Assembly (NCBI GenBank): GCA_905235575.1
Contig: CAJOLZ010000008.1
Coordinates: forward strand, 38,816-102,815
Direction: 5' to 3'
Origin: an uncultured Bacteroidaceae bacterium
GTDB lineage: Bacteria; Bacteroidota; Bacteroidia; Bacteroidales; Bacteroidaceae
Length of the DNA: 64,000 nucleotides
The notes under the pieces were generated by a model. It saw only the letters and a program-made list of their open reading frames with translations. It searched no databases and was not told the DNA's origin. Both the position numbers and the translations under genes were made by a program. The first letter of the stretch is position 1, and the number at the start of each line of letters is the position of its first letter. Of this stretch, positions 27,253 through 35,833 are shown in pieces.

Positions 27253-29229
27253 ATGAGAAGAGCATTACTCCCGGAGTTGTTGCTGCTGCTTACTTTCGGC
27301 CATGCCTCGGCCCATACATCGCCAAGTGCGACGGACGAGACGCCGGATGTGGTCGGCTCAGACTCGGTGCACCAGGTGCGCGAGGTGGCTGTATATGGCA
27401 AGCGTCCGCTGGCTACTGCGCAGACGTTGCGCGGGGTCGAGCTGCAGGCGTTGTCCACCACCTCGGTGGCCGATGCGCTGAAGTACTTCGCCGGCGTGCA
27501 GATAAAAGACTATGGCGGGATGGGCGGTCTGAAGACCATCAACGTACGCTCGCTGGGCGCGCAGCATGTGGGTATCTACCTCGACGGAATACGCATCACG
27601 AACGCACAGAACGGCACCGTCGACCTCGGCAAGTTTTCGCTCTCGTCGATGGAGACCGTCTCGCTCTATAATGCCAACAAATTGGACGACTGCCAGTCGG
27701 CCAGCGAATATGCCTCGGGCGCTACGGTCTATATGCGTACCCGACGTCCCACCAGCGATTCCCTCTCGGTGCAACTACGCAACGCCTCGTTCTCCACCTA
27801 TATGGTCAAGAGCAACCTCCAGTTTGCCCGACATGGCTGGAGCGGCTTTCTGGATGGCGAATACACCGACTCGAAGGGCGACTATCCCTTCCGCTACCAC
27901 TCGGAATACGAGGACACCGTGGGGCATCGTGACAACAGCGACATCCGCTACGGACGCATCGAAGGCGCGCTGTTCAAGGGCGGTTTCTCGTCGCACGTCT
28001 ATTATTACGACTCGGAACGCGGCTGCCCGGGCGGCATCGTACGGCGACTGAGCGACAGGTATGTAAACGTGGGGCGCGAGTGGGACCGCGATTTCTTCGT
28101 GCAAGCCTCCTATCAGCAGGAATTCCTCTCGCACCACCGTTTCAAGGCCAATGCAAAATATACCCGTGAGTATCTGCGATACTGCACCGACTATCCTCAA
28201 AACCAGAATACAGCCCGTGTGAACAACCACTACAGGCAGCAGGACGGCTACGGTGCACTCTGTTACAGCTACACACCCTGGCAGTGGCTCGTGCTCTCCA
28301 CAAGTTACGATGTCAGGTACAGCAAGCTGACGGCCGACCTGAAAATGTTCGAGGATGTGACCCGTCTGGACCAGAAACAGGTGCTTGCTGCCCAGGTGAA
28401 CTACAAGAACATACAGGCAGCAGCCTCGGTGCTCCACCAGCACTATCACGACGAGACGTTCGTCCATGCGGGGGCTGCCGACCCGCTGGACCGCTGGACG
28501 CCGGCCGTCTCGGTGGGCTATACACTCTTTGGCGTGACACTGAGGGCATGGTACAAGGAGATATTCCGCGCACCCACACTCAACGACCTCTACTATACGC
28601 AGGTGGGCAACCGCAACCTCAAACCCGAGTTCACCAAGCAATGGAACATCGGCACCGAGTATCATTACAATACGCACCACTGGAACGCATCCATACAGGC
28701 CGACATCTATCAGAACAAGATTGAGAACCGCATCGTGTGCCTGCCGCTGAAAGGCACCTACTCATGGTCGATGATGAACTATGGCTACACCTTCTGCCAG
28801 GGTCTGAATGCCACGGGTTCGGCACGCTACAACACCGGCGACTGGGCCTTCTCGTTCCTCACCTCCCTCACTTGGCAGAACGACTTGAACCGCACCGACC
28901 CCGACGACGAGGACACCTACGACAAGCCCATCTGCTACTCGCCCAAACTCAGTTACACGCTGACGGGCATCATACAATGGCGCTCGTTGCAGTTCACCAC
29001 CTCCTATATGCACGTGGGCAAACGCATGTGGAGCTATGCCGACCCTGAGGACATCCTCAAACCTTATAATAATATAGACATGAAACTCAACTATACGAGG
29101 GAGGTCGGAAAGACATCGCTGGGACTCTGTCTGGAGGTCTGCGACGTGCTGGACGAGCAATATGAACACATCCCGCGCTATCCCATGCCGGGACGCAACT
29201 ATAAAATCACCCTAACATTTGCATTATGA
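27253..29229 (+). CDS. btuB: TonB-dependent cobalamin receptor (BtuB-like)
   Basis: 658 residues from the ATG at 27253, which has GAAGGA just before it; the open frame upstream lies in the riboswitch. Signal peptide, then a TonB box region (QVREVAVYGKRPLATAQ), a plug domain (VADALKYFAGVQIKDYGG, LDGIRITNAQNGTVDLGKF) and a 22-strand-type barrel ending NYKITLTFAL. B12 specificity is inferred from the riboswitch and neighbours rather than from residues. Overlaps the next gene by 4 bp. Confidence 0.92.
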   Translation: MRRALLPELLLLLTFGHASAHTSPSATDETPDVVGSDSVHQVREVAVYGKRPLATAQTLRGVELQALSTTSVADALKYFAGVQIKDYGGMGGLKTINVRSLGAQHVGIYLDGIRITNAQNGTVDLGKFSLSSMETVSLYNANKLDDCQSASEYASGATVYMRTRRPTSDSLSVQLRNASFSTYMVKSNLQFARHGWSGFLDGEYTDSKGDYPFRYHSEYEDTVGHRDNSDIRYGRIEGALFKGGFSSHVYYYDSERGCPGGIVRRLSDRYVNVGREWDRDFFVQASYQQEFLSHHRFKANAKYTREYLRYCTDYPQNQNTARVNNHYRQQDGYGALCYSYTPWQWLVLSTSYDVRYSKLTADLKMFEDVTRLDQKQVLAAQVNYKNIQAAASVLHQHYHDETFVHAGAADPLDRWTPAVSVGYTLFGVTLRAWYKEIFRAPTLNDLYYTQVGNRNLKPEFTKQWNIGTEYHYNTHHWNASIQADIYQNKIENRIVCLPLKGTYSWSMMNYGYTFCQGLNATGSARYNTGDWAFSFLTSLTWQNDLNRTDPDDEDTYDKPICYSPKLSYTLTGIIQWRSLQFTTSYMHVGKRMWSYADPEDILKPYNNIDMKLNYTREVGKTSLGLCLEVCDVLDEQYEHIPRYPMPGRNYKITLTFAL

Positions 29230-30500
29230 GAAGACTACTTTCGCTGATTCTCGGCCTTGTGCTGGCCCATGTCGCAACGGCACAGGAGCGCATCATCCTG
29301 CTGAACGAAGGCCTCTGGCAGTCCGATAACGGCCGTGTGACCTATTTCGAGGACGGAGAAGTCAAGAGCAACCAATGGTTCCGCGAAGTGAACGGAGACA
29401 AGTTGGGCGACACACCGAATGACATCATTCAGGTGAACGATAACCTCATCGCCATTGCCATCAACTGGTCGAACATCGTGCAGTTCATCCGTCCCGACGG
29501 CACAGCAGTGGCTGCCACCGAGGATATTCCCAACAACCGCAAGCTCGCAACCGATGGAAAGTTTGTCTATGTGACCAGCTACGGTCACGAGTGCGGCACC
29601 GAACGAGGCTTTGTTGAGTTCGAAAAGGGCTACGTGGCAAAGATTGACGTGAACACCTTCAAGGTGGTTGCTGCCACCGAGGTGGGTTTTGAACCCGAGG
29701 GCATCGCCTACTACGACGGTCATCTCTTCGTGGCCAATACGGGTGGTTATGCCTTTGAGGAAAGGCACGAATATGAGACAACGGTCAGCATCGTCAATGC
29801 CGAGACCATGCAGGAGGTGCGTACCGTCGACCTGCATCAGGGCAACCTCTTCGGAAAGATGTCGCAGAGCGGTCAGTATCTGCTCATCAATTCGCCTGGC
29901 GACTACTACGAGTATGCTCCTTGCAGCTTCGTTTTTGACTGCGAAAAGGCCTTGCGCGGTGACGACAGCGACTGCTTCGTACGTCTCGAATTTGCCGCAA
30001 CCTACAGTACCGCCATGCGTGACGGACGTTTCCTTGCCATAGGTTCGCGCTTCAATTATTTCACAGCAGAATATCATTTCGACCACAACGTCATCGATCC
30101 GGCCGAAGTCATGCGTTCGGGTGGTGCAAGTGGCATCAGTCAGGATATGCCGGGCACCGTGTTGCAGGACATCGAGGCTTTCAATCAGCCCTACGGCGTG
30201 TACGTCAACCCCTACACGGGATACATCTATGCCACCGATGCAGGGAACTATGCAGGTGCCGGACAGCTCTGTCAATGGACACCCGACGGAGTGCTGCAGG
30301 GGCGGTATAAGGTCTATATCAATCCCGGTCACTTCCTCGCCCTTCCGCCCGACGGACAGCATTTCGTCGGCATCGAGAAGATATACCGTCCGTCTTTCGT
30401 CGATGGCGAGGAGCCTCTTTATGACCTGCAGGGGCGCCGTATTGCAGCCCCCGGCAAGGGTATCTACATAAAGAACGGCAGAAAATACGTCCAACCATAA
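29226..30500 (+). CDS. BtuG-like surface beta-propeller protein
   Basis: 424 residues with repeating blades (FVYVTSYGHECGTERGFVEF, PEGIAYYDGHLFVANTGGYA, QPYGVYVNPYTGYIYATDAG) like YncE and the B12-capturing propeller BtuG of Bacteroides. Unlike lipoprotein BtuG, the signal peptide ends AHVATA/QE with no lipobox Cys; instead the C terminus is LYDLQGRRIAAPGKGIYIKN, a tail shared by other exported proteins of this window. Translationally coupled to btuB. B12 binding at the cell surface is inferred from family and context. Confidence 0.8.
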   Translation: MRRLLSLILGLVLAHVATAQERIILLNEGLWQSDNGRVTYFEDGEVKSNQWFREVNGDKLGDTPNDIIQVNDNLIAIAINWSNIVQFIRPDGTAVAATEDIPNNRKLATDGKFVYVTSYGHECGTERGFVEFEKGYVAKIDVNTFKVVAATEVGFEPEGIAYYDGHLFVANTGGYAFEERHEYETTVSIVNAETMQEVRTVDLHQGNLFGKMSQSGQYLLINSPGDYYEYAPCSFVFDCEKALRGDDSDCFVRLEFAATYSTAMRDGRFLAIGSRFNYFTAEYHFDHNVIDPAEVMRSGGASGISQDMPGTVLQDIEAFNQPYGVYVNPYTGYIYATDAGNYAGAGQLCQWTPDGVLQGRYKVYINPGHFLALPPDGQHFVGIEKIYRPSFVDGEEPLYDLQGRRIAAPGKGIYIKNGRKYVQP

Positions 30501-30521
30501 CCGTCATTCCACCGAACCCGT

Positions 30522-31643
30522 ATGAAGAGAAACCATTTTTCAGTAGCACTCGTGGCGCTGGTTCTCGTAGGAAGTACAACGGCGCATGCTCAGTCGCCCT
30601 ATCTCAGCAAGGTCTATGAGTTCCGTCCTGCGCCCGGTCAGTTCGTCAACTATATTCCTGCCTATCAGGAGGGAGACACCTCGGAAAGCATGGCTCGCAA
30701 GGCCGAGCGCGCATTGGCTGGTAGCGAGGGAACACTGGTCTCGCTCGGCAGTTACGGAGGTTATATCGTTTTCGGCTTCGACCACATGGTGAAGAATCTT
30801 CCCGGAAAGATGGACTTCCGCGTGCTGGGAAATGCGTTCTATTCCGACAGCACCCCCAATCCCGACGACCCACGCGAGAAAGGTTCTTCGGAGCCGGGCA
30901 TCGTCATGGTGAGCTACGACGCCAACGGCAACGGCAAGCCCGACGACCCGTGGTACGAACTGGCTGGCAGCGAGTATGCAAGTCCGGCTACGACACATTC
31001 CTACCGTATCACCTACTATCGGCCCGACGAAAACAAGACACCCACGCCCGACAGCAATCCGCTCGTCAGCGATACCACCTACGTGCGCTGGACCGACAAC
31101 CAGGGCGGCCAGGGCTATGTCGCACGCAACGTGTTCCACAACCAGAGCTACTATCCGCAGTGGCTCGACGAGGACGAGCTGACCTTCGAAGGCACCCTGC
31201 TGGCCGACAATTTTCTCGATCTGAGCGGCGACGCTTCAAACTACATCCAGTATGTCTATCCCTGGGGCTACGCCGACAACCATCCCAACAGCGACGACCG
31301 TTCGTGTTTCAACATCGACTGGGCTGTCGATGCCAGCGGTCAGCGTGTCCATCTGCCCGGAGCCCATTTCTTCAAGGTCTATACCGCCGTCAATCAGTAC
31401 TGCGGATGGCTGGGCGAGACCTCCACGGAACTGTCAGGCGCCAGCGACCTCCATCTGCTGGATATCGATATCGACGACCGCTGGGCACCGGACGCAACGG
31501 CACTGCGGCCCGTTCGCATTGTGCCGACGGAGCGCACAACCTACTACGACCTGAGTGGAAAACGGATAGCAGACAGCAATGTCGCTCCCGGCATTTACAT
31601 CGAACACTCGCCCGAAGGTGTAAGGAAAGTGGTGATTCGCTGA
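30522..31643 (+). CDS. Exported surface protein of the cobalamin locus
   Basis: 373 residues, signal peptide VALVLVGSTTAHA. The start YEFRPAPGQFVNYIPAYQEG and the GSYGGYIVFGFDHMVKNLPG stretch match a family I recall in Bacteroidales B12 operons. SYDANGNGKPDDPWYELAGS resembles a calcium-binding loop. The C terminus (YYDLSGKRIADSNVAPGIYI) is again the sorting-like tail. Role probably in holding or passing on cobalamin; not shown by sequence. Confidence 0.72.
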   Translation: MKRNHFSVALVALVLVGSTTAHAQSPYLSKVYEFRPAPGQFVNYIPAYQEGDTSESMARKAERALAGSEGTLVSLGSYGGYIVFGFDHMVKNLPGKMDFRVLGNAFYSDSTPNPDDPREKGSSEPGIVMVSYDANGNGKPDDPWYELAGSEYASPATTHSYRITYYRPDENKTPTPDSNPLVSDTTYVRWTDNQGGQGYVARNVFHNQSYYPQWLDEDELTFEGTLLADNFLDLSGDASNYIQYVYPWGYADNHPNSDDRSCFNIDWAVDASGQRVHLPGAHFFKVYTAVNQYCGWLGETSTELSGASDLHLLDIDIDDRWAPDATALRPVRIVPTERTTYYDLSGKRIADSNVAPGIYIEHSPEGVRKVVIR

Positions 31644-31658
31644 TGGTGGTTGATTTGA

Positions 31659-31860
31659 TTTAACCCGAATCGGTCATACGGATTTATGCCAGAGTGACAA
31701 ATGTTGCGAGTAGATTGTCGTTGAAAGCTTCGAGGACGTGGCAGGCCACGGTGAGAAGGTCTCAGCGACAAGATGCCGCAAGAGTTGTTATTATGGTATA
31801 AATAGACTTCAAAACAAGAGGAAAGGCACCTTTGTCGGCCTGATGACCGATTAGGGTTTT
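31659..31860 (+). repeat. MITE-like intergenic element E1, copy 2
   Basis: 202 bases between inverted ends TTTAACCCGAATCGGTCAT and ATGACCGATTAGGGTTTT (15 of 18 outer positions pair). Aligns over its length with the minus strand of 5237-5440. Directly followed by a four-unit 22-bp array. Both make up the gap between the B12 operon and tRNA-Pro. Confidence 0.78.
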
Positions 31861-31861
31861 A

Positions 31862-31949
31862 CGCACCACGTTGCGACGCCCGTCGCACCGTGGTGCGTTG
31901 CCTGTCGCAGCGTGGTGCGACAGCCTGCGCACCGCAGTGCGTTTCCGGA
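31862..31949. repeat. 22-bp palindromic repeat array A5 (4 units)
   Basis: Units at 31862, 31884, 31906 and 31928, abutting element E1 at its right end and 219 bases past the B12 operon. Confidence 0.95.
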
Positions 31950-31999
31950 AGGCACAAAAAGAGGGCGGCAATCAGCTTATTCCGATTGTCGCCCTTCGG

Positions 32000-32072
32000 T
32001 CGGAAAGAGGAGACTCGAACTCCCGACCCCTACGTCCCGAACGTAGTACGCTACCAACTGCGCTACTTTCCG
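32000..32072 (-). tRNA. tRNA-Pro (anticodon CGG)
   Basis: Cloverleaf on the minus strand: acceptor arm CGGAAAG/CTTTCCG, D arm GCGC-AGTTGGTA-GCGT, anticodon stem CTACG/CGTAG around TTCGGGA, and T arm with GTTCGAGTC. CCA is not encoded. Reads CCG. Confidence 0.96.
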
Positions 32073-32091
32073 ATTGCCTATTACGGCGCTG

Positions 32092-32099
32092 CAAAGTTA
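32092..32099 (-). promoter_or_regulatory. -7 box of tRNA-Pro
   Basis: Minus strand TAACTTTG followed by C, 20 bases before the tRNA 5' end. Confidence 0.55.
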
Positions 32100-32159
32100 C
32101 GCAAAATTCGCGAATAAACGCACATGATACAAGTTTTTTTGAAATAATTCACGAAAAAG

Positions 32160-32190
32160 TTGCACGGATGGAAAAAACTCCCTACCTTTG
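32160..32190 (+). promoter_or_regulatory. Promoter of tRNA-Phe
   Basis: TTG at 32160-32162 and TACCTTTG at 32183-32190 with a 20-base spacer. Confidence 0.7.
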
Positions 32191-32242
32191 CAACCGCAAA
32201 TCGGGATGATACGCCTCGGTACCTCCCAGAAATGCATTTTTT

Positions 32243-32315
32243 GGTGTCATAGCTCAGTTGGTAGAGCAAAGGACTGAAAATCCTTGTGTCCCCGGTTCGA
32301 TTCCTGGTGACACCA
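32243..32315 (+). tRNA. tRNA-Phe (anticodon GAA)
   Basis: Acceptor arm GGTGTCA/TGACACC, D arm with AGTTGGTAGAGC, anticodon stem AAGGA/TCCTT around CTGAAAA, T arm with GGTTCGATTCC, discriminator A, no encoded CCA. Confidence 0.97.
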
Positions 32316-32321
32316 CAGCAA

Positions 32322-32372
32322 AAATCCCCAAATATCCATATCCCCAAAAAGATATTTGGGGATTTCTCTTTA
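32322..32372 (+). terminator. Strong hairpin terminator after tRNA-Phe
   Basis: AATCCCCAAATATC (32323-32336) and GATATTTGGGGATT (32351-32364) form a perfect 14-bp stem followed by TCTCTTT. Confidence 0.88.
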
Positions 32373-32399
32373 TCCTCCAAAACAAAATTTACTACCACC

Positions 32400-32506
32400 T
32401 TGCATAAATGATTCTTTGTATATTTATTCAATATAGGGTGGTATATGCAAAAATATCGCAGCCATTTATGCATATTTTAGTCCGCGTGTGTTGGTTTTAT
32501 GCAAGG
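32400..32506. promoter_or_regulatory. Probable ArgR operator cluster upstream of argR
   Basis: Four copies of a TTTATGCA-like word in either direction: TTGCATAAATG (32400-32410), TATATGCAAAAATAT (32442-32456), CATTTATGCATATTTT (32463-32478) and TTTTATGCAAGG (32495-32506). The last lies between the -33 and -7 boxes of argR. AT-rich palindromes of this size fit ArgR binding sites and would let ArgR repress its own operon. Inference from position and repetition. Confidence 0.6.
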
Positions 32507-32521
32507 AATGTTGTAATTTTG
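32491..32521 (+). promoter_or_regulatory. Promoter of the arg-pro operon
   Basis: TTGG at 32491-32494 and TAATTTTG at 32514-32521, 20 bases before the argR ATG. Confidence 0.68.
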
Positions 32522-32540
32522 TACGCGAAATAAAATAAAT

Positions 32541-33020
32541 ATGCAAAACAGACAAGACAAGCGGATGCGTCTTCAGGTAATCCGTATGATAGTGGGCAAC
32601 CAAGCCATCGAAAGTCAGGATGAGCTGATGGTGGAGATGGATAAGGCTGGATTTGCCTGCACTCAGACGACACTGAGTCGTGACCTTAAACAACTGCGAA
32701 TCAGTAAAGTACGTGCACGGGATGGCCGTTCGGTCTATGCCCTTCCCAGCGAGAATCACTATGTGCCTGCCCCCTCTCGCGAGGAGATAAACCAGAGCAA
32801 ATGGGGCGTGCAGTTTTCAGGGCAACTCATGGTGGTGCATACTCCACCCGGGCATGCAAGTATGGTGGCCTACGACATCGACTGCGCTCGCCAGACCCTC
32901 TTCCTGGGAACGGTTGCCGGCGACGATACGGTGCTTGTGGTGCTTGCTGAGGAGGCCCAACGGCCTGACGTGTTGCAACTTATTCAAGAGATAATTCCCT
33001 CGCTGCGAGGAAAAATATAA
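32541..33020 (+). CDS. argR: Arginine repressor
   Basis: 159 residues. N-terminal winged helix (QVIRMIVGNQAIESQDELMV, then the recognition helix TQTTLSRDLKQLRISKVRA) and C-terminal hexamerisation/arginine-binding domain (QTLFLGTVAGDDTVLVVLAE, with the conserved Asp pair). First gene of the arginine-proline operon, and probably self-regulated through the repeated words upstream. Confidence 0.96.
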   Translation: MQNRQDKRMRLQVIRMIVGNQAIESQDELMVEMDKAGFACTQTTLSRDLKQLRISKVRARDGRSVYALPSENHYVPAPSREEINQSKWGVQFSGQLMVVHTPPGHASMVAYDIDCARQTLFLGTVAGDDTVLVVLAEEAQRPDVLQLIQEIIPSLRGKI

Positions 33021-33028
33021 TAACAATA

Positions 33029-33643
33029 ATGACAAACGAAGATATACAGATTGATGTGATGGTGGCCGACGAACGCCACGAAAAATATGTTGATACCATC
33101 CTGCGGACCATCGAAGACGCAGCCAAGGTGCGCGGCACCGGCATTGCCAAACGCACCCACGAATATGTAAGTTCGAAGATACGCGAAGCCAAGGCCGTCA
33201 TAGCCTTGCAGGGCGAGACATTTGCCGGCTTCAGCTATATCGAGACATGGGAAAACAAGCGCTATGTAACCACTTCGGGACTCATCGTGCATCCCGATTT
33301 CCGTGGCCTCGGACTCTCGAAACGCATCAAGGACATGACCTTCACGCTGGCTCGCACACGCTGGCCGCATGCCAAGATATTCTCGCTGACGAGCGGTGCC
33401 GCTGTGATGTTCATGAACACACAACTGGGTTACAAGCCTGTGACCTTTGCCGACCTGACCGACGACGAGGCCTTCTGGCGCGGATGTGAGGGATGTGTGA
33501 ACGTGGATGTGCTCCACCGCACCGGCCGCCGATACTGCATCTGCACCGCCATGCTCTACGATCCCGAAGAGCATCTGCCGGCCAAAATTCCCGACGAAGT
33601 TATGGAGAGAATAAGAAAGATAGATACAGAAAACGCATTATAA
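33029..33643 (+). CDS. GNAT-family N-acyltransferase of arginine synthesis
   Basis: 204 residues with GNAT features: VTTSGLIVHPDFRGLGLSKR forms beta-4 and the CoA pyrophosphate loop, followed by SLTSGAAVMFMNTQLGYKPV. Between argR and argG it is the natural candidate for the first pathway step, acylation of glutamate. Because the transcarbamylase of this operon is of the N-succinylornithine type, the acyl group may be succinyl rather than acetyl; that is inference. Confidence 0.85.
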   Translation: MTNEDIQIDVMVADERHEKYVDTILRTIEDAAKVRGTGIAKRTHEYVSSKIREAKAVIALQGETFAGFSYIETWENKRYVTTSGLIVHPDFRGLGLSKRIKDMTFTLARTRWPHAKIFSLTSGAAVMFMNTQLGYKPVTFADLTDDEAFWRGCEGCVNVDVLHRTGRRYCICTAMLYDPEEHLPAKIPDEVMERIRKIDTENAL

Positions 33644-33657
33644 AAATAAATAAAAGT

Positions 33658-34857
33658 ATGAAGAAGAAAGTAGTAGTGGCCTTCAGCGGAGGTCTGGACA
33701 CCAGTTACAATGTAATGTACCTGACACGCGAAATGGGCTACGAAGTGTATGCCGCTTGTGCCAACACCGGCGGTTTCAGTGTAGAACAACTGAAGCAAAA
33801 CGAGGAGAACGCCTACAAACTGGGGGCTGTGAAGTATGTCACACTCGACGTGACAAAGGAATACTACGAGAAAAGTCTGCGCTACATGGTCTATGGAAAC
33901 GTGCTGCGCAACAACTGCTATCCCATCAGCGTCTCCAGCGAACGCATCTTCCAGGCACTGGCCATCGCACGCTATGCCAAGGAGATTGGTGCAGATGCCA
34001 TCGCACATGGTTCCACCGGAGCCGGCAACGACCAGATACGTTTTGACATGACCTTCTTGGTGATGGCACCCGGTGTGGAAATAATTACGCTGACACGCGA
34101 CCGCAACCTGAGCCGTCAGGAAGAAGTGGATTATCTGAACGCCAATGGCTTCTATGCCGACTTTACGAAACTCAAGTATTCGTATAACGTGGGCATCTGG
34201 GGCACCAGCATCTGCGGTGGCGAGATTCTCGACAGCACCAAGGGACTGCCCGAGAGTGCCTATCTGAAACACCCCACCAAGGAAGGACCTGAAACGCTGA
34301 GCATCGGTTTCAAGAAAGGAGAGATTTGCAGCGTGAACGGTGTGGAATACGACGACAAGATAGCAGCCATACAGGCCGTGGAGAAGATAGGTGCCGCCTA
34401 TGCCATCGGTCGTGACTGCCACGTGGGAGACACCATCATCGGCATTAAGGGACGTGTGGGCTTCGAAGCCGCAGCGCCCATGCTCATCATCGGTGCCCAC
34501 CGCTTCCTCGAGAAGTACACACTCTCGAAATGGCAGCAGTATTGGAAAGACCAGGTTGCCAACTGGTATGGCATGTTCCTGCACGAGAGTCAGTATCTGG
34601 AGCCTGTGATGCCCGACATGGAGGCTATGCTCGAGAGCAGCCAGCGCAATGTGAACGGTGTCGTTACGCTCGAACTTCGACCCTATTCGTTCCAGACCAT
34701 AGGCTGCGACACGCCCGACGACCTCGTGAAGAACAAACTGGGCGAGTATGGTGAAACAGCAAAGGCATGGACCAGCGAGGACGCCAAAGGCTTTATCAAG
34801 GTGACCTCCACGCCGCTGCGTGCCTACTATCTTGCACATCCGGAGGAAAGAAAATGA
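33658..34857 (+). CDS. argG: Argininosuccinate synthase
   Basis: Joins citrulline and aspartate with ATP. 399 residues from the ATG at 33658. The N-type ATP pyrophosphatase loop is VVAFSGGLDTSYNV, followed by AHGSTGAGNDQIRFD and CHVGDTIIGIKGRVGFEAA. The open frame upstream belongs to the acyltransferase gene. Overlaps argC by four bases. Confidence 0.97.
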   Translation: MKKKVVVAFSGGLDTSYNVMYLTREMGYEVYAACANTGGFSVEQLKQNEENAYKLGAVKYVTLDVTKEYYEKSLRYMVYGNVLRNNCYPISVSSERIFQALAIARYAKEIGADAIAHGSTGAGNDQIRFDMTFLVMAPGVEIITLTRDRNLSRQEEVDYLNANGFYADFTKLKYSYNVGIWGTSICGGEILDSTKGLPESAYLKHPTKEGPETLSIGFKKGEICSVNGVEYDDKIAAIQAVEKIGAAYAIGRDCHVGDTIIGIKGRVGFEAAAPMLIIGAHRFLEKYTLSKWQQYWKDQVANWYGMFLHESQYLEPVMPDMEAMLESSQRNVNGVVTLELRPYSFQTIGCDTPDDLVKNKLGEYGETAKAWTSEDAKGFIKVTSTPLRAYYLAHPEERK

Positions 34858-35831
34858 TACGTGTAGGCATACTTGGCGCTGCGGGATATACGGGTGGCGA
34901 ACTGATTCGTCTCTTGCTGAATCACCCTGAGGCAGAGATTGTCTTTGCCAACAGCGAGAGCAATGCAGGTAATCTGGTGGCCGACGTGCACGAGGGATTG
35001 ACTGGCGAGACCGAACTGAGATTCTCGTCCGAATTGCCTTTTGAGCAGGTGGATGTGGTGTTCTTCTGTTTCGGGCATGGCAAAAGCGAGGCCTTCCTGA
35101 GGGAACATTCTATTCCCGAACGTGTGAAGATAATCGACCTGGCGCAGGATTTCCGTGTATGTCCGCAGGGCGTTGAGAACTTCCCCTGGACCTATGGTCT
35201 GCCTGAGATTCATCGTGAAGCCACGCGTGACTGTCGTCTCCTGGCCAACCCCGGATGCTTTGCCACTTGTATTCAACTGGCACTGCTCCCGGCACTGAAG
35301 GAGAACCTAATCTCTGGCGACATACATGTGAATGGCATCACCGGAAGCACGGGCGCTGGACAGAAGCCAGGCGCAACCACTCACTTCTCGTGGCGAAACG
35401 ACAACATCTCGGTATACAAGACCTTCACTCACCAGCATCTGTTGGAGATAAACCAGACGGTGCAGGAGTTGCATCCGGGCTACGACGGTCGCGTGCTGTT
35501 CATACCACAGCGTGGTTGTTTTACGCGAGGCATCTTCGTGACAGCCTATGCCACCTGCAATAAGTCGATAGACGAGGTGCAGCAGGTATATAGCGACTTC
35601 TATCGCGACGCAGCATTCACACATTTCGTTACGAAGTCGCCCGACATGAAACAGGTGGTAAACACAAACAAAGCCGTGGTCTATGTGGAACGATTTGACG
35701 ATCAGTTACTGATGATATCCTGCATCGACAATCTGCTGAAGGGTGCCGTAGGACAGGCAGTACAGAATATGAATCTGATGTTCGGGCTCGAGGAAACCAT
35801 GGGTCTGAATCTCAAAGCAAGCGCATTTTGA
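34854..35831 (+). CDS. argC: N-acyl-gamma-glutamyl-phosphate reductase
   Basis: 325 residues from the ATG at 34854. NADPH-binding GILGAAGYTGGELIRLL, catalytic Cys in NPGCFATCIQLAL, and GSTGAGQKPGATTHF. ATGA overlap with argG. Confidence 0.96.
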   Translation: MIRVGILGAAGYTGGELIRLLLNHPEAEIVFANSESNAGNLVADVHEGLTGETELRFSSELPFEQVDVVFFCFGHGKSEAFLREHSIPERVKIIDLAQDFRVCPQGVENFPWTYGLPEIHREATRDCRLLANPGCFATCIQLALLPALKENLISGDIHVNGITGSTGAGQKPGATTHFSWRNDNISVYKTFTHQHLLEINQTVQELHPGYDGRVLFIPQRGCFTRGIFVTAYATCNKSIDEVQQVYSDFYRDAAFTHFVTKSPDMKQVVNTNKAVVYVERFDDQLLMISCIDNLLKGAVGQAVQNMNLMFGLEETMGLNLKASAF

Positions 35832-35833
35832 AT

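Noticed and set aside
31762..31971. Small open frame on the minus strand ending in LVLKSIYTIITTLAAS
   Set aside because: It reads through a 22-bp array and element E1. Similar Arg/Cys/His-rich frames appear over most arrays (for example 51064-51150 and 54767-55102) and are products of the repeat.
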